A stretch of 37,039 nt of DNA. Origin: Nemertoderma westbladi. Taxonomy: Eukaryota > Xenacoelomorpha > Nemertodermatida > Nemertodermatidae. Position numbers and translations under genes: made by a program. This document shows, piece by piece, positions 1-9,303 of this stretch. The notes beneath the pieces were generated by a model. It made no database searches and was not told the origin of the DNA. It worked only from the letters and a program-made list of their open reading frames with translations. The stretch lies in NCBI GenBank assembly GCA_032718475.1, contig JAUCBJ010001910.1:1-37039 (forward strand), given 5' to 3'. Numbering within the stretch: position 1 is the first letter of the stretch; the number at the start of each line of letters is the position of its first letter.

Positions 1-376
1 ATGAATAAAATGGCCTGTCAAGTCAAAAGAAATATTACGGTAGTATTATCTGTCTAACACACAGATTAGGCGAGTAAAATAAAAAGTATTAATGATATAC
101 AAGATATATATTTCCCAATAATATAATTCTGAACTATTTTCTAACGCAATGTAGAGAACACCTAATTCAAACACTATATTTCAACACACATCTATATTCT
201 GGCTCACCCACTATGGGGGATTGAGAAGAAACTATAGTTTTTAAAATTTAATATAATCTTTTTTAAGATTTGTAGACAGTAGACCGTATGACCTATGCCA
301 TTGTACCTGGCAATATATTATATCTATTAAATTTAATAAGTTATATTTCGTAGTATTTCAGATTTATAATCGAAAT
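1..376. other. AT-rich sequence downstream of the first MFS gene
   Basis: No gene or repeat family is recognised. This is the 3' flank of the minus-strand transporter. Similarity to the second transporter copy stops at about the stop codon, so the 3' flanks are not shared. Confidence 0.4.
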
Positions 377-1690
377 CTAGCTAGCGATACGATATCTAAA
401 AGTAAAAACAGCCACCAAACAGAAAAGAAAAGGCAACCCAAACAAACTGAGAAGCGAGCATGCAGCTTCCATTCCAAAGTAATCATTGAGAAATCCACCA
501 AAAACTGGACCGATCATGGCGCCAATAGATAGTGAAATTCGAAGCATCTGTTGGAGAAGAGATCTAGTGTCAACATTATCTTGATAACCACAAACATTCA
601 CAGACAATCGTGTTTGGGTTTCTAAAGCAGGGGTTAGATATAAACCACATCCGAATCCAAGTAGAGCACATCCAGTGATAGAGATTGAGAGATAATGAGG
701 TAACCCTAGTACTTCTGTAGGGCCAATTAGTTGCATGGACACTGCTATTACCATTAAACCAATTACAGATGGTATGACAGTATGCTTCAATTTCTTTATC
801 GTTATGGACATGATTAGACCATTGAAAGTTTCAATACCGGGAATTATTATGTAGATACGACCAATATTGTATTGGTTAATATTGTACTCATGATAAATGT
901 AGGCAGCATAGTTCGCATAGGCAAATTGTGAAATTACGCTGTAATAAATGGTCAAAATAAATATAAGTGTTATTGCTGGATTCTTCAGAAGTCCAATATA
1001 AGTTGGTCTGACTTCTTTCGATTCACATCTGTCATGAAGATAAGCTGGTGACTCTATCCAGCAGTAAAGGACAATAATGAGAAACATCAAACCCGATATT
1101 ATAAATGGGAATTCAAAACCCAATGATGCAAAAATGTTTGAACCAAAAACTGGTGCAAGCATGAATCCTAAGTTGCCACTAACAACTGCTACACTAGTTA
1201 ATATACTTCTTTGTGTCGGCCACAATTCCATCAACAAACTGAATGCATACATAAAACTGATATTGAGTCCAACGGCTTCGATAATGCGCAGAGAAAAACA
1301 AGCGAATATATATAATTCATTGTCAGCATTTGGAATATATTCAACAAACCCAAATGCCAACTGGGAAACTGCCCCAATAATACCGAATAGACCCAAAGAG
1401 ATACGAGTTCCCCAATTGTTAATAGAGTGAGGGCAAGTAATGTAGATTACAAGTCTGACAGCAGAAAATACAGACAGTAATGCACCAATCAAAGTCTTCG
1501 ACCAGTCCCGGTCTTCCACAACAATTGGGTAGAACGACTCCAATAGATTCTGACACCAACCAGGTATCATTTGATATAACAGCAGCATGGAAACTAACAT
1601 ATAAAGTCTCCACCCCTTTCGATGTCCATCTTCTTTGGCACATCTTTGATTCGTTGCATTTGAGATAATTGGTGAGTTTTCATCTGACAT
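377..1690 (-). CDS. MFS transporter, SLC18B1-like (intact copy 1)
   Basis: A single uninterrupted 437-residue frame from an ATG at 1,690 to a TAG at 377-379. About 12 hydrophobic segments can be picked out, at roughly residues 27-46, 63-86, 95-115, 125-152, 160-185, 192-212, 235-262, 275-295, 302-322, 330-355, 378-402 and 410-432, the size and layout of a major facilitator transporter. The N-terminal half follows the SLC18B1 pattern: an 'FYPIVVEDRDWSKTLIG' stretch, then 'EYIPN', 'RIIEAVG', and a glycine-rich 'APVFGS' before 'FEFPFIISG'. The usual motif-A loop between segments 2 and 3 is weak (NNWGTR). SLC18B1 members are vesicular or plasma-membrane cation/polyamine transporters; the substrate here is unknown. 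No intron is seen, which may mean a retrocopy origin or an intronless lineage expansion. The start is supported by a second copy at 34,754 beginning with the same MSDE. Confidence 0.85.
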   Translation of the reverse strand: MSDENSPIISNATNQRCAKEDGHRKGWRLYMLVSMLLLYQMIPGWCQNLLESFYPIVVEDRDWSKTLIGALLSVFSAVRLVIYITCPHSINNWGTRISLGLFGIIGAVSQLAFGFVEYIPNADNELYIFACFSLRIIEAVGLNISFMYAFSLLMELWPTQRSILTSVAVVSGNLGFMLAPVFGSNIFASLGFEFPFIISGLMFLIIVLYCWIESPAYLHDRCESKEVRPTYIGLLKNPAITLIFILTIYYSVISQFAYANYAAYIYHEYNINQYNIGRIYIIIPGIETFNGLIMSITIKKLKHTVIPSVIGLMVIAVSMQLIGPTEVLGLPHYLSISITGCALLGFGCGLYLTPALETQTRLSVNVCGYQDNVDTRSLLQQMLRISLSIGAMIGPVFGGFLNDYFGMEAACSLLSLFGLPFLFCLVAVFTFRYRIAS

Positions 1691-2690
1691 TTTGCAAAGG
1701 TTTTAGTGTATCTGTATTTGTCTTTGATCCATCTGTATTGTCTATTTGTCTTTGGTCTATATATGTTTGTTAATCTGTATTATTAGATATTATATATCAT
1801 ATAATGTTTTTAATAGGATGTTAACTATAGTCCAGTGGATATATGCCGTTTTTCACTAAACCTTGCACGGGAGTATAATATAGTAAATGTTTTGAGTGAT
1901 TTTGGTAGTAAATTTTATTGTAATCAATAATGAGACTGATTGTATCACAGTTGACAATTAACAAATGGTGCATGTTGCCATTACTATCAAACTTACATCA
2001 CTGACTTATAGAGCACTTTTAGACAATTTTCATTTCAGTAACACTTCACATATTTTCGCTGGCCTGGAGACGATTATGTAATGTGTGTAGTTATTGAATG
2101 TATTTGGCTGAAAGTTGAATTTAATACCCCCATTGCAATTGCGGAATTTTTTAAATATATAAAGATAGGCCTACAACCTGGAATATAAGATTGATGTTAA
2201 TTTCATTGTACTATGTTATAGAAGTTATTTATAAAATTAATTTAACTGTACAGTAGAAATATTATTTTGCTTTAAAGGTTTAGCACACTTAATACCTTGA
2301 AATCGGGGCTGTACTCATTGGAATAATAGTGAGTAAGAAGGTTCTGGAACATTCCCCTGGGGGAACGAAAATCGTATTACTTTTGAATTTAAAGTCCGGT
2401 GTAGAGTTTGATAACTTTTAGGAAAATCCTCAATGACGCCAGTAGTTACCCGAATCAATTAAAACATTTATTATATAGGCCTACTTTCATGTTAAGTATA
2501 ATGTAATATAACCCAGGACCCTAGACTAATTGGAACTAAAGCTGATTTTATGAATAGTAACATTGCATATACTGTATTCACCATGTCCTGGAATATAGTG
2601 TCGTTATTCAGGTAGCTGACCCCCCCCCCCACCTCCTTCCCAAATTTTGTTACAAATCGTAATGAGATTGCATGAAATTTAAAACAGAGA
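1691..2690. other. Gene-free AT-rich region upstream of MFS copy 1
   Basis: The first ~40 bases 5' of the ATG resemble the 5' flank of the second MFS copy (a TTTTGCA start and a later TTAGTGTATCT word), so the duplication included some leader sequence. Beyond that I see only AT-rich DNA and a short C tract at 2,620-2,632. No promoter element can be assigned with confidence. Confidence 0.4.
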
Positions 2691-2736
2691 TAATTTCACC
2701 TCCCTCTTCCTTGCTGGGTGAGCCAGAATTTTTTCT

Positions 2737-3108
2737 TTCTTCGATAACCAGCGCCCAGGCCTGCTTTCCCACTAGAGTAGACGGACTCGGTTTTAGTTCT
2801 GCTGCGCATCTTGTATCATCTGCCTTCTCCACGCTATCCCACCACCTGTTCCCATTATAGAGGACAACCAGATCCTCAGTTGAGTTTGCCCTTACAGTGC
2901 ATGACACCTCCTTCCTCCGGGCTCACTGCCCCAAACTGTATAAGACCAACATATGTATGAAATCATGAAAAGATCCTCTCCAACCTCCGGCTTATTGTTT
3001 CACCGTCTGGAATCACTCAATTCGGGCAATGACCTCACAGCCTGCTGCTGGCTCAATGCACTACCAAGCACTGCACTGGGCCTCAAGCTCACAAACACCA
3101 TTAGGGCA
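2737..3108 (+). pseudogene. Decayed retroelement ORF, 5' part (RT C-terminal region)
   Basis: Plus-strand translation around 2,750-2,850 gives 'FPTRVDGLGFSSAAHL', matching the 'LPxRxGGLGxRSAxxLA' region found just after the RT domain of a widespread animal retroelement ORF. Near 3,020-3,108 the text 'WLNALPSTALGLKL' matches the next conserved block. Stops and frame changes lie between them, and no RT core is found upstream, so the copy is 5'-truncated and dead. It continues at 4,092 after an insertion. The assignment is from memory of the family pattern, without a search; the exact clade is not determined. Confidence 0.5.
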
Positions 3109-3138
3109 ACGATTTGAAAATTTCATCGGCGAAATCGC

Positions 3139-3468
3139 GAAATTTCGCAAACGCAATGAAATCGTTTATTGTTTTGGTTAGAAAGGCCTGACTCTGTAAC
3201 CCTTTCCCTTCCCTTGTATTCGTTCATTGTTTTGGTTAGAATAGCTGTGTAACTGAAAAAAATACTGCAAAATTTAAATAAAAAAAATTATTTCAATATT
3301 TGTGTCGCAAAACAAAGTAATTACATGCAGTAAAGTATAAAGAAAACGAATGAAATATAACTAAATGTAATATTTATAAAAGAAATAACATTTTTGTGGT
3401 GTACATAAATTCAATTTTATTTTCATGTTCTAGAACATTCGCAAAAAACGCGCCGTTTGCGAAATTTC
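3139..3468. mobile_element. MITE-like element with 15-bp terminal inverted repeats
   Basis: GAAATTTCGCAAACG at 3,139-3,153 is the exact reverse complement of CGTTTGCGAAATTTC at 3,454-3,468, giving a ~330-bp unit with no coding potential. Inside it a 'CGTTTATTGTTTTGGTTAGAA' type word occurs twice, near 3,163 and 3,221. A similar word recurs near 28,022, so part of this sequence is dispersed. The superfamily is not recognised and no clear target duplication was seen. Confidence 0.45.
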
Positions 3469-3532
3469 CATAAATGTTTAAAATCTTTGTTACAATGTAT
3501 TTTATGTTATTTTTGTGTATGTATTTTGAATT

Positions 3533-4037
3533 GATGTGGGGCGAGCCACGAAGTTGGCGAATTGACACTGTTAGGGGGTGGGTCAATTTATGCAAATAGT
3601 TGTCGTCGTCGTCGTCGTCGTCGTTGTCGTCGTCGTCGTTGTCGTCGTCGTCGTTGTCGTCGTCGTTACGATTTTGACATGCTAATAACTTTGTCGGATT
3701 TAAAGCTGCCAAGTTGAAAATTTGTAGGTATCAATATGAGCAAAAGTTGAGATTTTTGAGAGACTTTCAGACACCATCAGTGCAATGGTCTCCCGCTAGA
3801 GGGCCACATGTCTAAACATTAAATGCCCTCCCATTTCTTTGCTTTTAATCCGTTTAAGCTGAAACTTGGCAGATATGTATTAGACCATTAGCTGTGACTT
3901 TCAAGGGAGGCGAATCCATCTGCAGTTCTCCAGTCTGCCGCTAGAGGGCCAACGTGACTATTTGCATAAATTGACCTACCCCCTAACAGTGTCAATTCGC
4001 TAAGGCTCTGCCAACTTCGTGCTGCGCGAAGTCCCCA
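3533..4037. mobile_element. Non-autonomous element with long imperfect terminal inverted repeats
   Basis: The left arm, 3,533-3,602, and the right arm, ~3,956-4,037, are imperfect reverse complements, sharing GAATTGACACTGTTAGGGGG and ATTTATGCAAATAGT. The interior has a direct repeat of CCGCTAGAGGGCC, near 3,793 and 3,939. No ORF is credible. It could be a MITE or a foldback relic. Confidence 0.5.
3599..3667. repeat. (TCG)n trinucleotide microsatellite
   Basis: An interrupted GTC/TCG run with periodic GTTGTC interruptions, just inside the left arm of the surrounding inverted-repeat element. On the minus strand it reads as a poly-Asp tract, which is a by-product of the repeat. Confidence 0.9.
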
Positions 4038-4091
4038 CTTCGTGTATTTAATGTTTTAATGTTTAAAATTTCCCTATTCACCAATACCCAG

Positions 4092-4730
4092 TTTCGGATA
4101 GCCATTGCAACACGACTGGGTTGCAAAATGGTCGAATCCCACGTCGAGTACGCAATCGGTGTGACAAGCCAGTGGCCAACAATAGACTCCGTAGACTTTT
4201 CTGCAGGTCGAGTGCTGGTCAGTTCCCGTGACATATGATGATAAACCACATCATCCAGCATTGATCAGTTGTGGGATCCCATCCATGCTGGAGCCTTCAG
4301 CTCTGTGCCGGAGGGATGAGAAACAAGTAGATTGGTTGACTCTGGTACCGTGGAGTCAGGAATGTACCCTTACATGGGATGTCACTGTCACTGTCGTCGA
4401 CCCTATGGTGCCAAGCTTCCTCCAGAAGACCGTTGTCGATGGTGGTCAGATGGCAGAATGGAGGGATCGGGAGTATAATGAAACATAACGAGAAGTGATG
4501 GGGTGGGGCCACATCTTATGCCCTGTAGCTTTCAATGCATTTTCTAGGCATGGACCGGAGGCAGCTAGCTATCTTCCTCCATGAATTAGGCTCCCACCTC
4601 CATGCCAATGCTCACGATCCCTGATTACAACAGTTCCTTCTCCAACAAATCCTCATTGCCTTGGTAATGGCGGCAGCTGCGTCTTTTTCCAAAAGATTTT
4701 TTCATGGTGTTTTGGTATAGACTAGGTATA
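4092..4730 (+). pseudogene. Decayed retroelement ORF, 3' part (possible PD-(D/E)XK-like domain)
   Basis: Plus-strand blocks in order: 'FRIAIATRLG' (from 4,092), then after a frame change 'SCGIPSMLEPSALCRRD' and 'DWLTLVPWSQECTLTWDVTV' (4,270-4,400), then 'HILCPVAFNAF' (about 4,510-4,545), and 'QQILIALVMAAAASF' (about 4,645-4,690). These follow the order of the C-terminal part of the same retroelement ORF family as the block at 2,737. The family pattern 'RPDGxTLxPWxxGRxLxWDxT' resembles a PD...D nuclease signature, but the leading PD is degraded here, and nuclease identity is inference. Several stops and frameshifts make it a relic. There is no poly(A) or tail I can call; AT-rich DNA follows. 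Confidence 0.5.
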
Positions 4731-4922
4731 GACTCTGTTGTTGTGGAGTACTATAGCTTCAATTTAATTGTAAATGTGTTTTGAGTTATTATTATGTAAA
4801 AATATGTTCTGATATAAAATAGTTTATAATTTGTAATTGTAATTATTTTATTAATTTATATTATTAATACTTTGTATTTTAACATATTTACTTGTTACCG
4901 ACAATATACAATACACAATCGC
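4731..4922. other. AT-rich flank of the satellite
   Basis: Low-complexity AT-rich DNA between the retroelement relic and the first satellite unit. Nothing else was seen. Confidence 0.4.
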
Positions 4923-5140
4923 ATTTAGTACCACCATAACCTCAGAAAGATATACTATCATTTAGTACCACCAAAACCTCAGAAAGATGTACTCTAATTT
5001 AGTACCACCACCATGACCTCAGAAAGATGAACTCTAATTTAGTACCACCATAACCTCAGAAATATATACTCTAATTTAGTACCACCAAAACCTCAGAAAG
5101 ATGTACTCTAATTTAGTGATGTACTCTAATTTTGTACCAC
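4923..5140. repeat. 37-bp satellite, left block (about 6 units)
   Basis: The units share the words CCTCAGAAAG and CTAATTTAGT with the main array at 9,641. The block ends at 5,140, where LINE element A begins, and the array resumes right after A's 3' end. The block therefore marks the left edge of one array split by a transposon. It contains the CCACCACCATGACC and AATATATACT unit variants also found in the main block. Confidence 0.95.
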
Positions 5141-5683
5141 CTAATTTTGTGCCTATTACTTTTATTATTAATTACTCTATCGTAGATAATGTAGTACCAG
5201 ACGAACTGAAATTAGCTAAGGTTGTTCCTCTGTATAAAAAGAATAGTAAAGTAGAACCCTGTAATTACAGACCTGTTAGTATCTTAAGTATTGTATCTAA
5301 AATTCTAGAACGTTCTGTTTTTCTACAGCTGGAGGCACATCTTAGTAGGCTAAATCTGATCTATGAACTTCAGTCCGGTTTTCGTAAATCATATTCTACA
5401 GACACCTGCCTTATTAACTTAACTGATACAATTAGATGTAATAACGCAAAGGGTTTATATACTGGTATGGTAATGTTGGACCTACAAAAGGCTTTCGATA
5501 CTGTAGATCACGAAATTCTGCTTGGTAAGTTAGGCCTGATGGGTGTAGGTTCTATAGACTGGTTCAAGTCCTACCTGTTAGACAGAGGTCAAACTGTAGT
5601 CATTAGCAAATCGCTGTCTACTGTACAAGAGATTACCTGTGGTGTACCGCAAGGTAGTATATTAGGTCCTCTGCTTTTTGTAT
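5141..5683 (+). pseudogene. LINE element A, 5' segment: CR1-like reverse transcriptase (truncated)
   Basis: Open plus-strand frame starting inside the RT domain: '[16 protein letters not shown]', '[16 protein letters not shown]', '[14 protein letters not shown]', '[17 protein letters not shown]' and '[14 protein letters not shown]'. These are RT motifs 1 to 4 of CR1/L2/Jockey-type non-LTR retrotransposons. Endonuclease and ORF1 are absent, so A is 5'-truncated, as is usual for LINE insertions. Satellite DNA lies immediately upstream. The frame stops at 5,683 because element B is inserted there; the YADD block follows at 8,381. There is no genuine start codon, since coding runs in from the truncated edge. 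Assignment to CR1-like rather than a sister clade is uncertain. Confidence 0.85.
5678..5683. repeat. Left copy of 6-bp target-site duplication of element B
   Basis: TTGTAT at 5,678-5,683 recurs at 8,375-8,380. Joining at these points restores the RT reading frame of element A from the FV codons to the YVND block. The duplication is short, so it is supportive rather than conclusive. Confidence 0.6.
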
Positions 5684-5698
5684 AATAATAATAATAAA
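5684..5698 (-). repeat. Microsatellite 3' tail of element B
   Basis: A short TAA/TTA run at the left (3') edge of element B, typical of LINEs that end in simple repeats instead of poly(A). Confidence 0.65.
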
Positions 5699-5718
5699 TG
5701 ATATTTGTATTTGGTGTT

Positions 5719-5763
5719 GCAGGCGCCCTTAGGGAGTATTTACACTCTTATCAGGGCGCCTGC
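5719..5763 (-). promoter_or_regulatory. Conserved-type 3' UTR hairpin of element B
   Basis: GCAGGCGCCCT at 5,719-5,729 pairs perfectly with AGGGCGCCTGC at 5,753-5,763; an inner GAGTATT/ACACTC region can extend the stem. It lies just before the 3' tail, where L2/CR1 LINEs keep a stem-loop thought to be recognised by their own RT. The binding role is inferred. Confidence 0.65.
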
Positions 5764-5773
5764 AGCTGCCGCA

Positions 5774-8374
5774 CTAATCTAATTTACAATTACCGGTAAA
5801 CAAAAGGGTTTTCAGTTCGCGCCTAAATGAGTCATAGGTCATCATGGATTCAGTTGATCGGGTCGATGGCGGTAGTTTATTCCACAAACGAGGGGCAAAC
5901 GAGTAGAAGCTCTTCGATGCTAGGGTGTTTTTCACAAGTGGGACAGAAAGCTTTGAGAGATTGCTGGATCGCAACATACGGGTATCCTCAAGGATAGATA
6001 TTTCATTGCGCAAATAAGTCGGGGCAGTCCCAGACAGACATTTAAATGTGATACAAGCAAGCTTATAATTAATCCGTGATTCAATGGGCAGCCAGTGAAG
6101 GGATTTCAGCATTGCCGTTGCCGAGGTGTACTTGTATTGTCCATTGATAACACGATATCGCGGAGAATGAGTAACCAATCTTGCAGCGCTGTTTTGTATC
6201 ATTTGTAGACGTTTAACTACTGATTTAGCGGATGTTTTAAGGACAGCGTTTGAATAGTCGATTCTGCTGGTTATGAATGCGTGGACTAGGGTTTCTAGAG
6301 CTGAAGTTGTAAGGTAAGGCCGAATTTTATACAAAGACCGGATATAATATTTCGATTTCGCTGCTGTTGCTACTATCTGATCTTTAAATTTCAATTCACT
6401 ATCAAACACAACTCCGAGAGATTTAACCTTATCAGAGAAATCTATCTTAACGTTTCTGTATACAATTGTTCTAGCATTCAGAGGTATCTTCATTCTTTGT
6501 TGTTTCGTGCCATATACAATCAGTTCAGTTTTATCTGGGTTAATTTGTAGGTGATTAACGTCCATCCAATCAGCAACAATATGTAGCACAGCAGTGATAC
6601 GAGTCTTCAGGGTCTCTATATCATCAGCATATCCAGTCACAAAGAATTGTGTGTCATCAGCATAGTTAGCACCTTTCACTCCTAATGCATCCACACGCCA
6701 GAACAGGTCAGTCATATACGCATTATAAAGTGCTGGCCCAAGGATACTTCCCTGAGGCACGCCGGTTTGAAGCAATGTTTTATCAGATGTACTCTCATCA
6801 ATTTTCACGCATTGATGTCTGTCAGCTAAATAGGACTCAAAGAGATTAAGTGCAGCACCAGTGAACCCAAATTCTTTACTGAGCTTAAATATAAGGTTTA
6901 TGTGATGGACAGTGTCGAACGCCGCACTCAAATCAATATAGGAGCACAAAGTAACTTGTTGATTTTCTATTCCCTTAAGAAATTTATTTAGAAGAAATAG
7001 ATTAGCAGTTTCAGTGGAATGGTGGCGTCTGTAACCAGACTGTGTCTGGTGAAAAGCTAGCTGTGGTGTAGCTCTATAAAGTATCACTTTCTCAACTACC
7101 TTAGATAAGAAACTAAGGTTTGACACTGGTCGATAATTTTTTAATATCTCAGCATCCAACTCCGGTTTCTTTAAGAGAGGTCTTACGATAGACAGTTTAA
7201 GAAAGGCTGGGAATTCCGCATCTGCTAAAACCATGTTTATATACATCGTTAAGGGCTGAATAACAACGGGAATTACTGATTTAAATAAAGGCGTTGGCAT
7301 ACAGTCCAGTTCGCAAGTTGCATTTGACATCTTCCTTATGAGTTGAGCTAAGTCCTCCTCTTGAAAAGGCTGAAATTCACAAAAGTCTGTTTTATACAAT
7401 TTTGGGAGATTATTACATAGACTGCTCGTATTGAATGTCAACATAATAGTGTTAATTTTTTCAGTGAAAAAATGTGAGAACTTTGTTGCCAACTCAGCAC
7501 TATTGCCATGCTTAGTCGGTAAAACAAGGTTTCCTCCCTTTCCCAATAACCTTTTGAACTGTTTCCACAGAAGTTTTGAGTTAGTCGAATTGGTATTAAT
7601 ATAATCGCAGTAAAACGCCCTTGTAGAATCGCGAAGCAATTTCGCTAGGTCCGACTTTGCTATATTTAGATTAACTTTGTTCTGCTCAGTCCGTTCTTTG
7701 TGAAACGCAAGTTCACACCGTCTCTTCTCCTTCCGTTTAGTCTGGATCCCCTCCCTATCTTCCTCCCTGATTTTCGAGTGTTTAGTGTTGATCTTTACAA
7801 TCTTCTCTTTCATGGGAACATGTCGTTCAAACAAATTCCTCAGGTTCTTTACCCACACCTCAAACCCTTTGCATGTTAAATCTCCACTACTCTTATCCAA
7901 TCCATTAACTTTCAGCTCCGTTATAAATTTATCCTTATCAAAGTTTTTCCAGGCTCGAAAACTTCTCCGTTCCTCATAAGATTTAGAGACATTTCTGGAC
8001 AGATTCGATATCCATCGCATACTGGCATGATCACTAAACACTTCGTCTATAGGATCCAGATCAACATCAGCGATTTTATAGCCCAGGCTAGCTACAAAAT
8101 CTAGAGTATGACCGTCCTTATGCGTTGGACCCGTCTTCTTGAAATCGAAACCGTGTGTCTCCAATAGATATTGGAACGACTTGTCAGATTCTAACCATAA
8201 ATTCGCATCGCCAAAAATAGTAATTGTGTCGAACTTTAACGACATGTCTTCCAATGTACTATCAATAATTTTCTTATACTCGACAATTGAAGTTGGATAC
8301 CTTTTACTATTTGGGAGGCGATGAACGACCATGAACAAGTCTTTGTCGGTTGCTAGAAGCAAGGATTCAAACTG
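5774..8374 (-). CDS. Element B endonuclease-reverse transcriptase (5'-truncated, open)
   Basis: An unbroken frame of ~866 codons running in from the truncated edge at 8,374 to a TAG at 5,774-5,776. There is no authentic start. Numbering from the TTG codon at 8,362: the C-terminal part of an AP-like endonuclease is at residues 1-125 (GD at 51-52, SDH at 110-112), a linker is at 126-330, and the RT is at ~385-640 with 'NYRPVSNLSFLSKVVEK' (409), 'YIDLSAAFD' (475), '[10 protein letters not shown]' (534) and the catalytic 'YADD' (567). A C-terminal region follows, with 'LHWLPI' and 'RLWNKLPPS'. This is the L2/CR1 group of the Jockey superfamily. All RT catalytic aspartates are visible, but the first half of the endonuclease is missing, so independent mobility is not expected. 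Confidence 0.88.
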   Translation of the reverse strand, partial: QFESLLLATDKDLFMVVHRLPNSKRYPTSIVEYKKIIDSTLEDMSLKFDTITIFGDANLWLESDKSFQYLLETHGFDFKKTGPTHKDGHTLDFVASLGYKIADVDLDPIDEVFSDHASMRWISNLSRNVSKSYEERRSFRAWKNFDKDKFITELKVNGLDKSSGDLTCKGFEVWVKNLRNLFERHVPMKEKIVKINTKHSKIREEDREGIQTKRKEKRRCELAFHKERTEQNKVNLNIAKSDLAKLLRDSTRAFYCDYINTNSTNSKLLWKQFKRLLGKGGNLVLPTKHGNSAELATKFSHFFTEKINTIMLTFNTSSLCNNLPKLYKTDFCEFQPFQEEDLAQLIRKMSNATCELDCMPTPLFKSVIPVVIQPLTMYINMVLADAEFPAFLKLSIVRPLLKKPELDAEILKNYRPVSNLSFLSKVVEKVILYRATPQLAFHQTQSGYRRHHSTETANLFLLNKFLKGIENQQVTLCSYIDLSAAFDTVHHINLIFKLSKEFGFTGAALNLFESYLADRHQCVKIDESTSDKTLLQTGVPQGSILGPALYNAYMTDLFWRVDALGVKGANYADDTQFFVTGYADDIETLKTRITAVLHIVADWMDVNHLQINPDKTELIVYGTKQQRMKIPLNARTIVYRNVKIDFSDKVKSLGVVFDSELKFKDQIVATAAKSKYYIRSLYKIRPYLTTSALETLVHAFITSRIDYSNAVLKTSAKSVVKRLQMIQNSAARLVTHSPRYRVINGQYKYTSATAMLKSLHWLPIESRINYKLACITFKCLSGTAPTYLRNEISILEDTRMLRSSNLSKLSVPLVKNTLASKSFYSFAPRLWNKLPPSTRSTESMMTYDSFRRELKTLLFTGNCKLD

Positions 8375-9303
8375 TTGTATGCTATGTAAATGATATGATA
8401 AGTAGTATAGATCCCGATTTTAAACTCATTTTATATGCCGACGACAGTGCTCTTATTTTCTCTCATAAAGATCCTATCCATATTTCCCAAAAGTTAAGTG
8501 CAGTTCTAGAATCCTGTAATGAGTGGTTGGTTGATAATAAGCTATCCATTCACTACGGTAAAACTGAAAGTATTTTGTTTGGTTCCAAAAGAAAGTTAAA
8601 GAAGGTAACTAAGTTTGAAGTCACTAGTAATGGACATAAGATTGAAAATAAAAAGGAAGTTAAATAATTAGGCGCCACATTGGATAACTGCTTATCAGGA
8701 GAAAGTACAGTGAAAAATATTTTCTCGAAAGTTAACAGTAGGCTTAGGTTTCTATACAGAAATAAAAATAGTTTGAACACCGACTCCCGCAAGTTACTTT
8801 GCTCTTCTTTAATACAGTGTCACATGGGACTATGCGTGCTCTTCTTGGTATGAAGGCTTAACCAAACAGCTTAAATGTAAATTACAAGTAGCTCAGAATA
8901 AAGTAGTACGATTTATTAAAGACTACAAACCTAGGCACCACCTAACTCCAGATGACTTTTCTGAATCTGGACTACTTAACTTAGATAGTAGAGTTAAGCA
9001 GCTACGCCTTAACCATGTGCACAAAGTGTATAATGGTAAATGTCCCAATTACCTAAAACAAAAATTCAACAGAGTACGCGATACACACTCTTACAGTACC
9101 AGAGCTAGTGCTTCAAACTTCTACCTCCCGAATTGTAAATCCTTTGAATCTGATACTTTCTTTTTTAACGGCATAAAAAATTGGAACGCTCTGCCTAATG
9201 AAATTAAAAACCTAAATAATCAACATTCTTTTAAATCTGCAGTTAAATCTCATCTCCGTGTGCAATGTAAAAATAGGTACAATAGTCCTACAGTAAGTTA
9301 TTA
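8375..9303 (+). pseudogene. LINE element A, 3' segment: RT catalytic core and C-terminus (broken)
   Basis: Continues the RT frame of 5,141-5,683: 'YVNDM', 'LILYADDSALIF' (catalytic YADD), 'NKLSIHYGKTESILFGS', then the C-terminal 'WNALPNEIKNLN' block ending with a TAG at ~9,302. Two defects are visible. One is a TAA at 8,665-8,667, just before 'LGATLD', where the family has a Tyr codon. The other is a one-base insertion near 8,822-8,825, after which the reading shifts by one. With 5' truncation and element B inside it, A is a dead copy. No start codon is meaningful. Confidence 0.82.

Larger units (their letters stand above)
3110..4090. mobile_element. Insertion of inverted-repeat elements splitting the retroelement ORF
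   Basis: About 980 bases of non-coding DNA separate two consecutive conserved blocks of the retroelement ORF, which would otherwise be nearly adjacent. The insert contains two inverted-repeat pairs (3,139-3,468 and 3,533-4,037) and a trinucleotide microsatellite. No convincing target-site duplication was found at the outer edges, so it may be two successive insertions rather than one. Confidence 0.5.
5684..8374 (-). mobile_element. LINE element B, 5'-truncated, inserted antisense in element A
   Basis: About 2.7 kb flanked by TTGTAT. Read on the minus strand it has a coding region (8,374-5,774), a short 3' UTR with a strong hairpin, and a TTA/ATT microsatellite tail (5,684-5,698 on the plus strand). 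This is the standard layout of L2/CR1-type LINEs with simple-repeat tails. The 5' end falls inside the endonuclease domain, so the copy was dead on arrival. Its unbroken frame against the broken frame of host element A indicates that it is the younger insertion. Confidence 0.85.

Noticed and set aside
1077-1668. Plus- and minus-strand ORFs inside the first MFS gene
   Set aside because: Shadow frames of the 437-residue transporter; no independent motif.
2650-2907. 85-codon minus-strand ORF
   Set aside because: The plus strand of the same region matches the retroelement ORF pattern; the minus frame shows no motif.
3374-3712. Minus-strand ORF with a poly-Asp/Asn stretch (112 codons)
   Set aside because: It is the translated TCG microsatellite inside an inverted-repeat element; no homologous domain or supporting context.
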